Shown here in pieces: positions 17,674 through 25,721 of a DNA stretch of 64,000 bases. This stretch comes from Verrucomicrobiota bacterium JB023 (GTDB lineage Bacteria; Verrucomicrobiota; Verrucomicrobiia; Verrucomicrobiales; Akkermansiaceae). Below the pieces are notes generated by a model. That model saw only the letters and a program-made list of their open reading frames with translations, was not told the origin of the DNA and made no database searches. The position numbers were made by a program, and so were the translations under genes. Every line of letters begins with the position of its first letter. Positions within the stretch are counted from its first letter, which is position 1. The DNA lies in the NCBI GenBank assembly GCA_030673895.1, contig JAUTCR010000059.1, forward strand, positions 62,001-126,000. The letters run 5' to 3'.

Positions 17674-18945
17674 CTATTCCACCGGAATCGCGCGGATCGG
17701 CTCTTTCTCCTTAACCTCGTCGACCTTTGGCGCGGGCGGAGGCTCTTCCTCGACAGGGATGGCCCGCAGTGGCTCATCCTCCTCGACGGGAATGGCAGGA
17801 ATGATCTTCTCCTCCACTGGCTGCGCGGGGATGGGAGTCCGCTCAACCGGCTGGGCCGGGATGGGCGCCTTCTCGGGCGCGGCCACCTCGACGGGAGCAG
17901 GTTGCTTGGTCAATTCGGCAGGCAAATCCTTCCGCATCAGAATGTCCACCCGTCGATTGAGAGCCTGCTCGGTGATGCTCCCCGTCCGGACCTTGGGCCG
18001 GGCTTTCCCGTAGCCGACCACGATGATGCGATTGCCACTGAGCATCATTGAATTGACCAGCCAATTCTTCACCGCAGCGGCCCTCCGTCGAGAAAGCTCG
18101 AGATTGTAGGCCTCCCCTCCGTAGAGGTCCGTGTGCCCCTCGAGAATGCAATACATCTCAGGATTGCGATCAATGAGCATGGCGAGCTTCATGAGTCCGA
18201 ATCGTGCCGTCTCTTTGAGGTCCGCGCTGTCATACTCGAAGAGCAAATCACTCGGCAGAGCCGCCCGGCTGCGCGTCAGCTCGCCTGTCGCCATCTGTAG
18301 GAGGCCATCAATACTCGCGTAGCCGCTCGGCAATCCTTCGTCGGAAAGGCCGCCGCTCCCCTTCTCCGTCATATCACTGAGAAACTCGTCCGGATCGACG
18401 ATGTCTGCTTTCACCGAACCTTCCTCGATCACCACTTGGCCACTCGATGCCTCTTGGAAGAGATTCTCGGTGCGGCCTATCTGGTCAAGCACATGGCTGA
18501 CTTCCGGGGCGGCTACGGGTTCGAGCAAGGTGCCAAACTCTTCTCCGGAATCCAGCGGCACACTTGACTCCAGGGCGAGCTCCGGCCTCTCAATCTCGGG
18601 CGAAATATCCAGCTCAGTCTCATCAAGCTCGGGGATCAGCTCCTCGATTTCCGCCAAGAGCTCGCTGGTCGTTTCTTCCGGTGGGACGATTTCTTCGGGA
18701 ACGACTTCCGGCAGCGGCTCCGCATTCAGTTCAATCTCATTGACCTGCACCTGCTGGGTCCGGATTTCCACCGGCTTGGCGATGCCGAGCCAGAGAGACA
18801 CCCGATCCAGCCCGAAGATGAGCAAGCCGAACACGATCAGGCCCGCCAGCGTTGCCGTCACCACCGCGAAGCCGTTCCCACCGGTCGTGCTCCGCGGATT
18901 CCAGCTCTCGCCCTTGGACTTTTCCCATGAATAGCCTCCTGCCAT
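17674..18945 (-). CDS. Inner-membrane-anchored OmpA-domain protein with Pro-Val-Glu repeats
   Basis: A 423-residue protein. One transmembrane helix lies near residues 26-48 (FAVVTATLAGLIVFGLLIFG), placing the rest in the periplasm. A long acidic, Pro/Glu-rich stretch (about 65-190) follows. An OmpA C-terminal peptidoglycan-binding domain comes next, with LLFEYDSADLKETA, LEGHTDLYGGEAYNLELSRR (the TD..G..YN..LS.RR signature) and VVGYGKARP. The end carries tandem repeats of PIPAQPVE, IPAIPVE and RAIPVE. It lies 36 bp after pqiC in the same orientation, so it probably helps the PqiABC lipid-transport system by tying the inner membrane to the cell wall. That role is inference from context. Confidence 0.85.
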   Translation of the reverse strand: MAGGYSWEKSKGESWNPRSTTGGNGFAVVTATLAGLIVFGLLIFGLDRVSLWLGIAKPVEIRTQQVQVNEIELNAEPLPEVVPEEIVPPEETTSELLAEIEELIPELDETELDISPEIERPELALESSVPLDSGEEFGTLLEPVAAPEVSHVLDQIGRTENLFQEASSGQVVIEEGSVKADIVDPDEFLSDMTEKGSGGLSDEGLPSGYASIDGLLQMATGELTRSRAALPSDLLFEYDSADLKETARFGLMKLAMLIDRNPEMYCILEGHTDLYGGEAYNLELSRRRAAAVKNWLVNSMMLSGNRIIVVGYGKARPKVRTGSITEQALNRRVDILMRKDLPAELTKQPAPVEVAAPEKAPIPAQPVERTPIPAQPVEEKIIPAIPVEEDEPLRAIPVEEEPPPAPKVDEVKEKEPIRAIPVE

Positions 18946-18981
18946 CTTGCTCAGTATAACGTCGCTGCGGGCAGGCGCAAT

Positions 18982-19548
18982 TCAGGGAAATTTCAGCGAA
19001 CGAGCAATGACGTCGGCCAATCGGTCAATCAAACGGCTTTCGGCGGCGGCCAATTCCTCGAAGCCATCAACCTGCAGGTCTTCCCGCAAGGTGGTGTTCC
19101 GCGAGGCAATGAGACGGCTCTCCGGCAAGGCATAGACTCGCCAAGCAGCCTCCAGCACGGCTTCTCCATCATGGGTGCCGTGGAGACGAGTCACGTCGAC
19201 CGTGATTTGGTAATCGAGCTCGCTCTCCCGGTCCCACGGGTAGTAGCGGATACGGCCGGTGCCAACGTGCCGACCCAGACCGATGCCCAAGACGCGGGTG
19301 AAGTCATCTTCAAGTTCGCCCGCCCACTCGTGCTCCGTGGAGAATTCCAGCCGGTTCGCCGAACTCTTGAAAACCAGGTTCGGACGCTCGGTCAGGTAAG
19401 GGGCCAGCGTCACTGGTCCGACACCCAGGGTCAACAAACCTCCGGCAGGAGCCGAACCGGCTGCGGAGAGGACGTAGTACTGCGTCGTTGGAGCACATGC
19501 GGAGAGCCACAACAGCGCGAGGGGGAGGAAGCAGAGAGGGAATTTCAT
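18982..19548 (-). CDS. pqiC: PqiC-type outer-membrane lipoprotein (ABC-type transport auxiliary)
   Basis: A 188-residue lipoprotein; the signal peptide ends in the lipobox LSAC (C18). It belongs to the PqiC/ABC-transport auxiliary family: YYVLSAAGS at the start of the mature part, VGPVTLAPYLTERP, and LEFSTEHEWAGELEDDFTRV, which fits the family's W.E.L...F pattern. PqiC forms an outer-membrane ring that receives the tip of the PqiB needle and so completes a lipid path across the periplasm. It starts 3 bp after pqiB. Confidence 0.87.
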   Translation of the reverse strand: MKFPLCFLPLALLWLSACAPTTQYYVLSAAGSAPAGGLLTLGVGPVTLAPYLTERPNLVFKSSANRLEFSTEHEWAGELEDDFTRVLGIGLGRHVGTGRIRYYPWDRESELDYQITVDVTRLHGTHDGEAVLEAAWRVYALPESRLIASRNTTLREDLQVDGFEELAAAESRLIDRLADVIARSLKFP

Positions 19549-19551
19549 CGT

Positions 19552-21252
19552 TCAACGTTTGGCTCGCGGGATCAGTTTGCTCGAACGGTCGCGACCAAAA
19601 AGGAGAGAATTGGGCTTCTCGCTGATGGTGTCCGTCATCCGCTCCACCGAGCGGAGAGCAGCGCGCATTTCATCCAGCGTGCGGCGGAGGTCGCCATAGA
19701 CCTGGCCTTCGTTGGATAACGGCTTCAAGCCATCCCGCACCTGAGCCAGGGTCTCGCGGATATCGGCCGGGATGGCGCGGGTGGAATCGTCGTCCAGAAT
19801 CTCCTCGAGCGAGGCCAAGGTGCTCTGCATATCGCGCAGGGTAAGCTGGGACTCCAGCATCACGCTCTCGCTTCCCGCCAGCGCCCGGTTCATCGTCTGC
19901 ATCGTGTTGCGCGCGTCACCGGCAGTGGCTTCCACCTCGGCAAGCAGAGACTCCAGGGGAAGGTCGTTGATCTTGTCGAGCACCGCAGCCAGCCGATCTT
20001 CCAGTCTCTCCAGACCCGTCTCAACTGTGGGAAGGACAGGGTAACTGCCCACCATCGCGAACTTTTCCACCGGGAGATCGGGATAGTAGTCCAAGTCCAC
20101 GAACACCTGTCCGGTGAGTAGGTTACTGGATTTTAGGGAGGCCTTCAGGCCATCTTGCAAGGCCTGTAGCAGGCCATCCCCTCCCTCATCCACAAGCGCG
20201 GGAGGGAAATGCTTCTCCAATAGATGCTGGTTGAGCGCAATGAGAACCGGGGTTTCAGTCACTTCGTTATCCGTCACCAAATCGTAGGCGATGCGCTGCA
20301 CGCGGCCGACCCGGAGGCCTCGATACTCGACGGCAGCTCCTTCCGAGAGCCCTCTCACCGATTGCTTGAGAAGGAGCAAGAGCTCCGCCGCCGCGACAAA
20401 GGAGCTGGCCTCCGCCTCTTGCTCACTGGCGTAGAGGATGACTCGGTCCCCCTCCTCCACCGGCTGACCTCGGTCCGCGCCATCGGGCACGTCGAAGGAA
20501 ATCTTACCTGAGAAAAGCGCCTCCACCGATGACATCTCGACGGCCACTCCCTGCGCCCCCACATTCAGCTGAAGCGCCTTGCCAATCCAGAAGCGGCTCC
20601 CGGTGGTGACAAGTCGCTGAAATTGCTCCTCGATGAAGATGCCGAAGGTCACTTGCTCAGTGACCGGATCGAAGGTCCGGCTCTCCACCTTGCCCACCAA
20701 GGTATTCTTGAAGTAAACCCCGCTGCCCAGTCCCACGGAGCCCGGCTCGGTGCAGGTGAGCTCCATCCGCAGCCCGGGCACGGTCAATGGCGTCAGAGGA
20801 GGCGTCTCAAGCCCGACGAAAAACTCCTTCGTCTCCTCGGCTTCCCCGGGCTCCACCTCGACATAGGCTCCGCTCAGGATGGTCCCCAAGCCCGAGACCG
20901 TCCCGGCCCGGATCCGGGCCCGCGTCACCCAGAAGTTTGAGTCTGACCGAATCAGGTGCGTGTGCTGGGGGCGGATCCGGAGGCCGACCTCGACCTTGAG
21001 ATCCTCGGTCAGGTCAATGGCCTCCACCTCCCCTATCTCGACGTCCCGGCATTTGACCTTGGTTTTATCCACTTCCAAGCCCTCCGCATTCTCGAAGGTC
21101 ACGATGATCACTTCGCCCCGGTCGTCCTGGTAGCGCTTGACCAACCAGAGGCCGAGAAGCAAAGCCACGAGTGGGATGATCCAGACAACGCTGATGCGGC
21201 GGCCCCGCTTCACTTCAGGCTCGGGCAATGGTTCTTCGTTCAGAGCATTCAT
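19552..21252 (-). CDS. pqiB: PqiB, MCE-domain lipid-transport tunnel protein
   Basis: A 566-residue MCE protein with one N-terminal transmembrane helix (VVWIIPLVALLLGLWLV). Three MCE (MlaD) units follow: VIIVTFENAEGLEVDKTKV near residue 50, a second unit containing GLGSGVYFKNTLVGKV, and a third with GLSEGAAVEYRGLRVGRV. The long C-terminal helical part (LPLESLLAEVEATAGDARNT and following) forms the needle coiled coil. PqiB hexamers bridge inner and outer membranes and carry lipids. The ATG at 21252 is chosen over a TTG two codons upstream. The gene begins 2 bp after the pqiA2 stop. Confidence 0.93.
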   Translation of the reverse strand: MNALNEEPLPEPEVKRGRRISVVWIIPLVALLLGLWLVKRYQDDRGEVIIVTFENAEGLEVDKTKVKCRDVEIGEVEAIDLTEDLKVEVGLRIRPQHTHLIRSDSNFWVTRARIRAGTVSGLGTILSGAYVEVEPGEAEETKEFFVGLETPPLTPLTVPGLRMELTCTEPGSVGLGSGVYFKNTLVGKVESRTFDPVTEQVTFGIFIEEQFQRLVTTGSRFWIGKALQLNVGAQGVAVEMSSVEALFSGKISFDVPDGADRGQPVEEGDRVILYASEQEAEASSFVAAAELLLLLKQSVRGLSEGAAVEYRGLRVGRVQRIAYDLVTDNEVTETPVLIALNQHLLEKHFPPALVDEGGDGLLQALQDGLKASLKSSNLLTGQVFVDLDYYPDLPVEKFAMVGSYPVLPTVETGLERLEDRLAAVLDKINDLPLESLLAEVEATAGDARNTMQTMNRALAGSESVMLESQLTLRDMQSTLASLEEILDDDSTRAIPADIRETLAQVRDGLKPLSNEGQVYGDLRRTLDEMRAALRSVERMTDTISEKPNSLLFGRDRSSKLIPRAKR

Positions 21253-21254
21253 CG

Positions 21255-21860
21255 TCAAATTGGTTCCTTGTTCAACCTATCCCAGATTAGCCGGGGGTCG
21301 AATGCATGGGCAGAGAGCATGGTCAGGATCACCATTAGCCCGAAGGCGAGCGAGGCCCCACCGGGCTGGATGGTCATCAGATTACCCAGCTGGATCACCC
21401 CGGCCAGGATCACCACCACAAAGACATCCACCATGGACCAGCGCCCGACCAACTCGGTGAGATAATACATCGTATTAGCCAAGCGGCCCTCCAGTCTCAA
21501 CTTCCCCGCTGCAGCCGCGCATAGCAAACCGAGGGAGACAAACTTGAGCCCCGGTATGAGGACACTGGCGATGAAGATCGTGATCGCCACGGGGTAGGCG
21601 TGCATCCGCCAAAAGGTGAAAACTCCTCCTAAAATGGTATTGGCCTGCTCGATCCCGAGCTGATTCACAATCATGATCGGCATCACATTGGCCGGGATGT
21701 AAGCCAAGATGCCGGCGAAGCCGAAGGCCAGGCAGCGCTGCAGGCTCGCTTCCTTGCGCACATGCAAGGCCGCGCCACACCGTCCGCAGCGGTGATGGCT
21801 CGCACTCTCCACCCGGCCACAGGTATGGCAGGAGGCCAGTCCTTCATCCACGGCTCTCAT
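21255..21860 (-). CDS. PqiA half-protein (second domain)
   Basis: A 201-residue PqiA-family inner-membrane protein. It has a zinc-ribbon-like start (CHTCG ... CGRCG), then the conserved IPANVMPIMIVNQLG segment after the first membrane helix, an HAYPVAITIFIASVLIPGLK stretch, and two more helices (VVVILAGVIQLG). E. coli PqiA is one chain of about 417 residues with two such halves; here each half is a separate gene. The protein should sit under PqiB in the inner membrane. It overlaps the upstream half gene by 4 bp, indicating translational coupling. Confidence 0.88.
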   Translation of the reverse strand: MRAVDEGLASCHTCGRVESASHHRCGRCGAALHVRKEASLQRCLAFGFAGILAYIPANVMPIMIVNQLGIEQANTILGGVFTFWRMHAYPVAITIFIASVLIPGLKFVSLGLLCAAAAGKLRLEGRLANTMYYLTELVGRWSMVDVFVVVILAGVIQLGNLMTIQPGGASLAFGLMVILTMLSAHAFDPRLIWDRLNKEPI

Positions 21861-22516
21861 CGCTCCCTCCTCTCCTTCGCATGCTCGATCCGGTCCCAGA
21901 GCTCCAGCCGGTCAATACCTGCCAGCGCACCGGCCAGGCACACCATCAGCCCCGCCATAGACCAGAATCCGATCTCCAGCTCGACCTTGGCCAGCTTCAC
22001 CAGCTTGAGCAAGCTGACCAAGGCTCCGAGGAAAAAGACCTCGACCATCACCCAATGCTCGGTGGCCTGCAGCAGCCTCATCACCACCTCCATCCCCGGC
22101 AGATACCGGCGCCGAGACAAGGGCAGGCAAAGAAAAAGCAGCCCCGCACCGAGAAATATTGGCAGACCCAGGACAAAGAGCCCCACGGCAAGGGAAACCA
22201 ATGGACTCCCCGCCTCCCACATGTGGACTACCGCGCCCACGATCCCCATACGGGATTCCACCCCCTTGGCATCCAGACTGATGAAGGGGAAAAACATCAT
22301 CAGACCCGTCAACAAAAGCACGGACACACCGAGCGCAATGGCCCGCTGGAGACTCTCGGGACGGTTTTGGTAAAGGAGCTTCCCACAGTTTGTGCAATGC
22401 GCGGCCTTCCCCTCAGGAAGGAGCAGAACCTCATGCAGGGTATCACAGTATTCGCACGCCACCCGGTGGCGAACGGATCCGGCCCGCGGCCATCCCGAAG
22501 AGACTGACTGATGCAC
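21857..22516 (-). CDS. PqiA half-protein (first domain)
   Basis: Inner-membrane PqiA-family protein of about 219 residues. Two CxxC pairs form a rubredoxin-like zinc ribbon (CEYCDTLHEVLL ... CTNCGKLLY). Four hydrophobic segments follow, with the family hallmark FFPFISLDAKGVESRMG after the first helix and ALVSLLKLVKLAKVELEIGF near the end. No ATG is available near the conserved start; GTG at 22516 is the choice here and GTG at 22564 is the alternative. First gene of the pqi block, 78 bp after truB. Confidence 0.85.
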   Translation of the reverse strand: MHQSVSSGWPRAGSVRHRVACEYCDTLHEVLLLPEGKAAHCTNCGKLLYQNRPESLQRAIALGVSVLLLTGLMMFFPFISLDAKGVESRMGIVGAVVHMWEAGSPLVSLAVGLFVLGLPIFLGAGLLFLCLPLSRRRYLPGMEVVMRLLQATEHWVMVEVFFLGALVSLLKLVKLAKVELEIGFWSMAGLMVCLAGALAGIDRLELWDRIEHAKERRER

Positions 22517-22594
22517 AGCGATGATCCGCAGTCTAGCAGCGGCGCACGGATACGCAACGTCCACCTACCCGGTCGCCCAGGCAGAGCTTCGGGC

Positions 22595-23320
22595 TCAAGC
22601 TCCCCGCATGATGGAGATCTCGGCCAGCGTGACCAAGGAATTGAATAGCTCGGAGCGCTCTCCTTCCTTCAGTTGCTGCACGGAGATGGCCCGCTCGAGG
22701 TTGAATTTGCCTGAGCGAGTCCGGCGCAAGGCACTCAAGTGACCGCCGCAAGAAAGCGTCTGCCCGATATCGTGGGCGTAGGTCCGCACGTAAAAGCCCT
22801 TGGAGCAATTCACCACGAAGTCGACCTCCGGCAGATCGATGCGGGTGATCTCGTAGCCGGTCACATAGACCTGCCGGGGATCCCGCTTCACTTCCTGCCC
22901 TTTGCGAGCCAATTTATAAAGCGGCACGCCATCCTTCTTGATGGCAGATACCATGGGGGGGATTTGCTCAAATTCCCCGGTGAACTCGCCAAAGGCAGCC
23001 CGCACGGCCTCCTCGGTGACTTCCTCGGTAGAGCGTTCTTCGAGGATCTCGCCCTCTTTATCCTGAGTGCTGGTGGTCGCTCCCAAGGAAAGCGTGCCCA
23101 CATACTCCTTATCCTCACTCATGAGAAGATCCTGGATCTTCGTCGCCTTGCCCACCACCAGCATAAGCAGCCCGGTCGCCATCGGATCCAAGGTCCCGCA
23201 ATGGCCAATTTTCTTAATCCCCAACGACCGGCGAGCGATAGCCACCACATCGTGGGACGTCATTCCCGGCTCCTTGTCCACGAGGAGAACCCCGCTCTGC
23301 ATGATCTCTTCTCTATTCAT
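22595..23320 (-). CDS. truB: tRNA pseudouridine(55) synthase
   Basis: Makes pseudouridine at position 55 of the tRNA T-loop. It is 241 residues; bacterial TruB is often about 300, so the C-terminal PUA region is mostly absent. The N-terminal SGVLLVDKEPGMTSHDVV and GHCGTLDPMATGLL with catalytic D45 are diagnostic, as are QIPPMVSAIKKDGVPLYKLARKG (longer than shown in most motifs) and KGFYVRTYAHDIG. It lies 30 bp after nrnA, a common bacterial linkage in the nusA-infB-rbfA-truB neighbourhood. Confidence 0.95.
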   Translation of the reverse strand: MNREEIMQSGVLLVDKEPGMTSHDVVAIARRSLGIKKIGHCGTLDPMATGLLMLVVGKATKIQDLLMSEDKEYVGTLSLGATTSTQDKEGEILEERSTEEVTEEAVRAAFGEFTGEFEQIPPMVSAIKKDGVPLYKLARKGQEVKRDPRQVYVTGYEITRIDLPEVDFVVNCSKGFYVRTYAHDIGQTLSCGGHLSALRRTRSGKFNLERAISVQQLKEGERSELFNSLVTLAEISIMRGA

Positions 23321-23350
23321 TTCGATCCCAAAACTTCATTGGCTTCACGC

Positions 23351-24331
23351 TCAGGCCGCAGCCCGACCCAGCTCCGCCAGCACTCGCTGCCGAGCCTCTT
23401 CCAAGGGGCCCTCCAAACGGGCCCCCGCCGCCAAAATATGTCCTCCCCCTCCGAAGCTCCCGCAAACCTCGCTCACATTCACCGAGGCATCCTTCGAGCG
23501 CATGGAAACACGTATCGTCCCATCACTGATCTCCTCGAAAAAGACACAGGCCACCACCTCATCAATGCCGCGCATCACGTCGACCAATCCCTCCGAGTCC
23601 CCAGGCTGGTAACCCGCCTCTTTTTTCATCGCCAAGGTCAGGCTCCACCAAGCAAGGCGGCCATCGTCGCTACGCTGCAAGGTCGCTAGAAGAGAGGTGA
23701 GCAGCTGCACCCGGCGATAAGGAAAGTTGTGATAAGTGAGGCGATTGACCTCGGCGACATCGAGCCCGGCGGCGAGCAAATCAGCCGCCATCTCATGCGT
23801 GCGGGCTGTCGTATTCGCATACTGGAAGGAGCCCGTGTCGGTGGAAGCTCCCACATAGAGAGCGGTCCTTGCCTCGGCGGGAATCTCCCAACCTCCGGCC
23901 TTGGCCAGTTCCCAGACCATCTGCGCGGTCGCGGGGGCTTGATCATCCACCCAGACCAGATCGCCGTAACGCTCATTGGTGATGTGATGATCAATCGTCA
24001 CCCCCAAGGCCTTCTCCGGCTTCCGCGCCAAGGCGGTATCTCCAAGGCGCTCCTGATTCGCTGTGTCGAGAGCAATGAAGACATCGCAATCCAGCACCTT
24101 CACCTCTCGTGAGCGCCGCACCCGCTGACCGGCATCCAGGAAGGCCAGGTTGCCAGGCACACCATCCTCATTAAGATAGACCACCTCCTTACCCATCGCC
24201 TCCAGCATCAGGCCCAGACCCAACATGGAACCGATGGCATCACCATCGGGCCGCAGATGACTCACCAACACGAAACGCTCGTGCTGCGCCAACACCGCGA
24301 CCAAGTCCTCAGCTGTCACATCCTTTGCCAT
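23351..24331 (-). CDS. nrnA: DHH/DHHA1 phosphoesterase (NrnA-type nanoRNase/pAp phosphatase)
   Basis: A 326-residue cytoplasmic enzyme that degrades 2-5-mer oligoribonucleotides and, in many members, dephosphorylates pAp. The DHH domain has VSHLRPDGDAIGS (H25, D29, D31 metal ligands), DVFIALDTAN, the name-giving IDHH triad and GASTDTGSFQ. The DHHA1 domain ends with SFGGGGHILAAGA, the RNA-end binding loop. Together with truB it is part of an RNA-metabolism gene pair ahead of the pqi genes. Confidence 0.94.
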   Translation of the reverse strand: MAKDVTAEDLVAVLAQHERFVLVSHLRPDGDAIGSMLGLGLMLEAMGKEVVYLNEDGVPGNLAFLDAGQRVRRSREVKVLDCDVFIALDTANQERLGDTALARKPEKALGVTIDHHITNERYGDLVWVDDQAPATAQMVWELAKAGGWEIPAEARTALYVGASTDTGSFQYANTTARTHEMAADLLAAGLDVAEVNRLTYHNFPYRRVQLLTSLLATLQRSDDGRLAWWSLTLAMKKEAGYQPGDSEGLVDVMRGIDEVVACVFFEEISDGTIRVSMRSKDASVNVSEVCGSFGGGGHILAAGARLEGPLEEARQRVLAELGRAAA

Positions 24332-24422
24332 ACCAACGGGGGCGCATCCTCAACACGGTGGACGGCTGCGTGCAAGGTCAATGTGAAGACTGTCTCCGCC
24401 CGCTCCCCGTCCTCTCGGCCCT

Positions 24423-25469
24423 CTAGCGGACGTCGTCCGCGATGATCGCCCTCGCCGTCTCCAAACCCGAGCGCAAAGCCATGGAAATTCGCGCCTTCCC
24501 CGTCGTTCCATCACCCGAAAAGAAGAGCCCCGCCGCCTCGGCAAGGCGAAGCCCCTCACCCTGAAGCACTCCCTCGGGACGAGCGAGCATCCACCGCTGG
24601 CTGTCCCACCACGCAGGCTCCTCTGGTAGCTTTGGAACGAGCTTGCGCGCCTCGGTCAGAACTTCAGCCAACAGCTTCTCCCGGGATTCCTCCAATCGCG
24701 CCGCTGACCAAGCGGTGGCCATCTGCACAATGAGGACACTCTCACCCTCCGGCACGTGGCCGGCCTTATCCTCCTCAAAGCTTAGCCAAGAGACCGCATG
24801 CTGCCCGTCCTCATTGACCAATGCATAGCAATCGAGCGGGCGCTCAATCCGCGAGGAGTAGCCTAGAATGAAGGAGAATTGCGGTCGGTAAGGCACTTGA
24901 AGAAGGGAGCTGATCACCTCTTCGCGATAGTCCGCATCCACGGAACTGGCCTCCAGGATACGAGCCGCCTGGGGGGCGGGTGCGGTGATCACCACGCGCG
25001 AGAAAATACCCAACGACTCCCCTCCCTCGGCAAGGAGCAGCCACGCGCCTCCCTCCCTCGCCAGCGAGTGGATGCGCACCTGGGTCCGCACCTCGACCGC
25101 GGCCTCTTGCCTCAAGAGCTTGCCCAAGGTGCTGATGCCCGCGCGGTAGGAGTATTTGGGACGCGCATTCTGGGCAGGATCCCCGCGCTTAATCCGGGAG
25201 TCACCGTCGAAGGTGCAGACATCACCAGCAATCTCAATCAGCTCGTCCGTGGGAAGAACTTGATGGACCAAGCTGTCGACTTCGGGGTCATCGGTGCGGA
25301 AAAAGTTGGCTCCATGGTCGAAATGCAGCCCCTCCCGGCGGCGGGTTGCCGCTCGTCCTGAGACTCCCCGACTTTTCTCGAATACGACGACCCGATAGCC
25401 GGCCTTCGTCAGCTCATAAGCCGCAGCCATTCCCGCCACTCCCGCACCGATGATCGCGATATCCTGCAT
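24423..25469 (-). CDS. Renalase-like NAD(P)/FAD-dependent oxidoreductase
   Basis: A 348-residue amine-oxidase-clan flavoprotein. The ADP-binding fold is at the N-terminus (IAIIGAGVAGMAAAYELTKAG, then VVVFEKSRGVSGRAATRR). HFDHGANFF follows in the pattern of renalase-type proteins, which have DxGAQYF at this place. The C-terminal FFSGDGTTGKARISMALRSG carries the second FAD motif. Bacterial renalase-like enzymes oxidise aberrant dihydro forms of NAD(P); this exact role is only likely, not proved. It is the first gene of the long minus-strand run, 91 bp before nrnA. Confidence 0.85.
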   Translation of the reverse strand: MQDIAIIGAGVAGMAAAYELTKAGYRVVVFEKSRGVSGRAATRRREGLHFDHGANFFRTDDPEVDSLVHQVLPTDELIEIAGDVCTFDGDSRIKRGDPAQNARPKYSYRAGISTLGKLLRQEAAVEVRTQVRIHSLAREGGAWLLLAEGGESLGIFSRVVITAPAPQAARILEASSVDADYREEVISSLLQVPYRPQFSFILGYSSRIERPLDCYALVNEDGQHAVSWLSFEEDKAGHVPEGESVLIVQMATAWSAARLEESREKLLAEVLTEARKLVPKLPEEPAWWDSQRWMLARPEGVLQGEGLRLAEAAGLFFSGDGTTGKARISMALRSGLETARAIIADDVR

Positions 25470-25721
25470 CGCGACAGACTCGCCTCACTCACGACTTCTG
25501 CAACTCTTCATCCAAAGCTATCTTGACCCGACCTCGGAATGGCTCAACTCGCCCCAAAGATAGCGGATTAAACTGGCAACGACCCCGGCGCAATCGAATC
25601 CCCTTGTCTCCCCGAGTGGGCTCCCTCTTTAATTAACTACCCTCCTCAACCACGGTCGGCCTTGTTTAACCCAAGAGCCTGACGAGGAGGCATTGACAAA
25701 ATCCCACTAGCTCACGATTCG

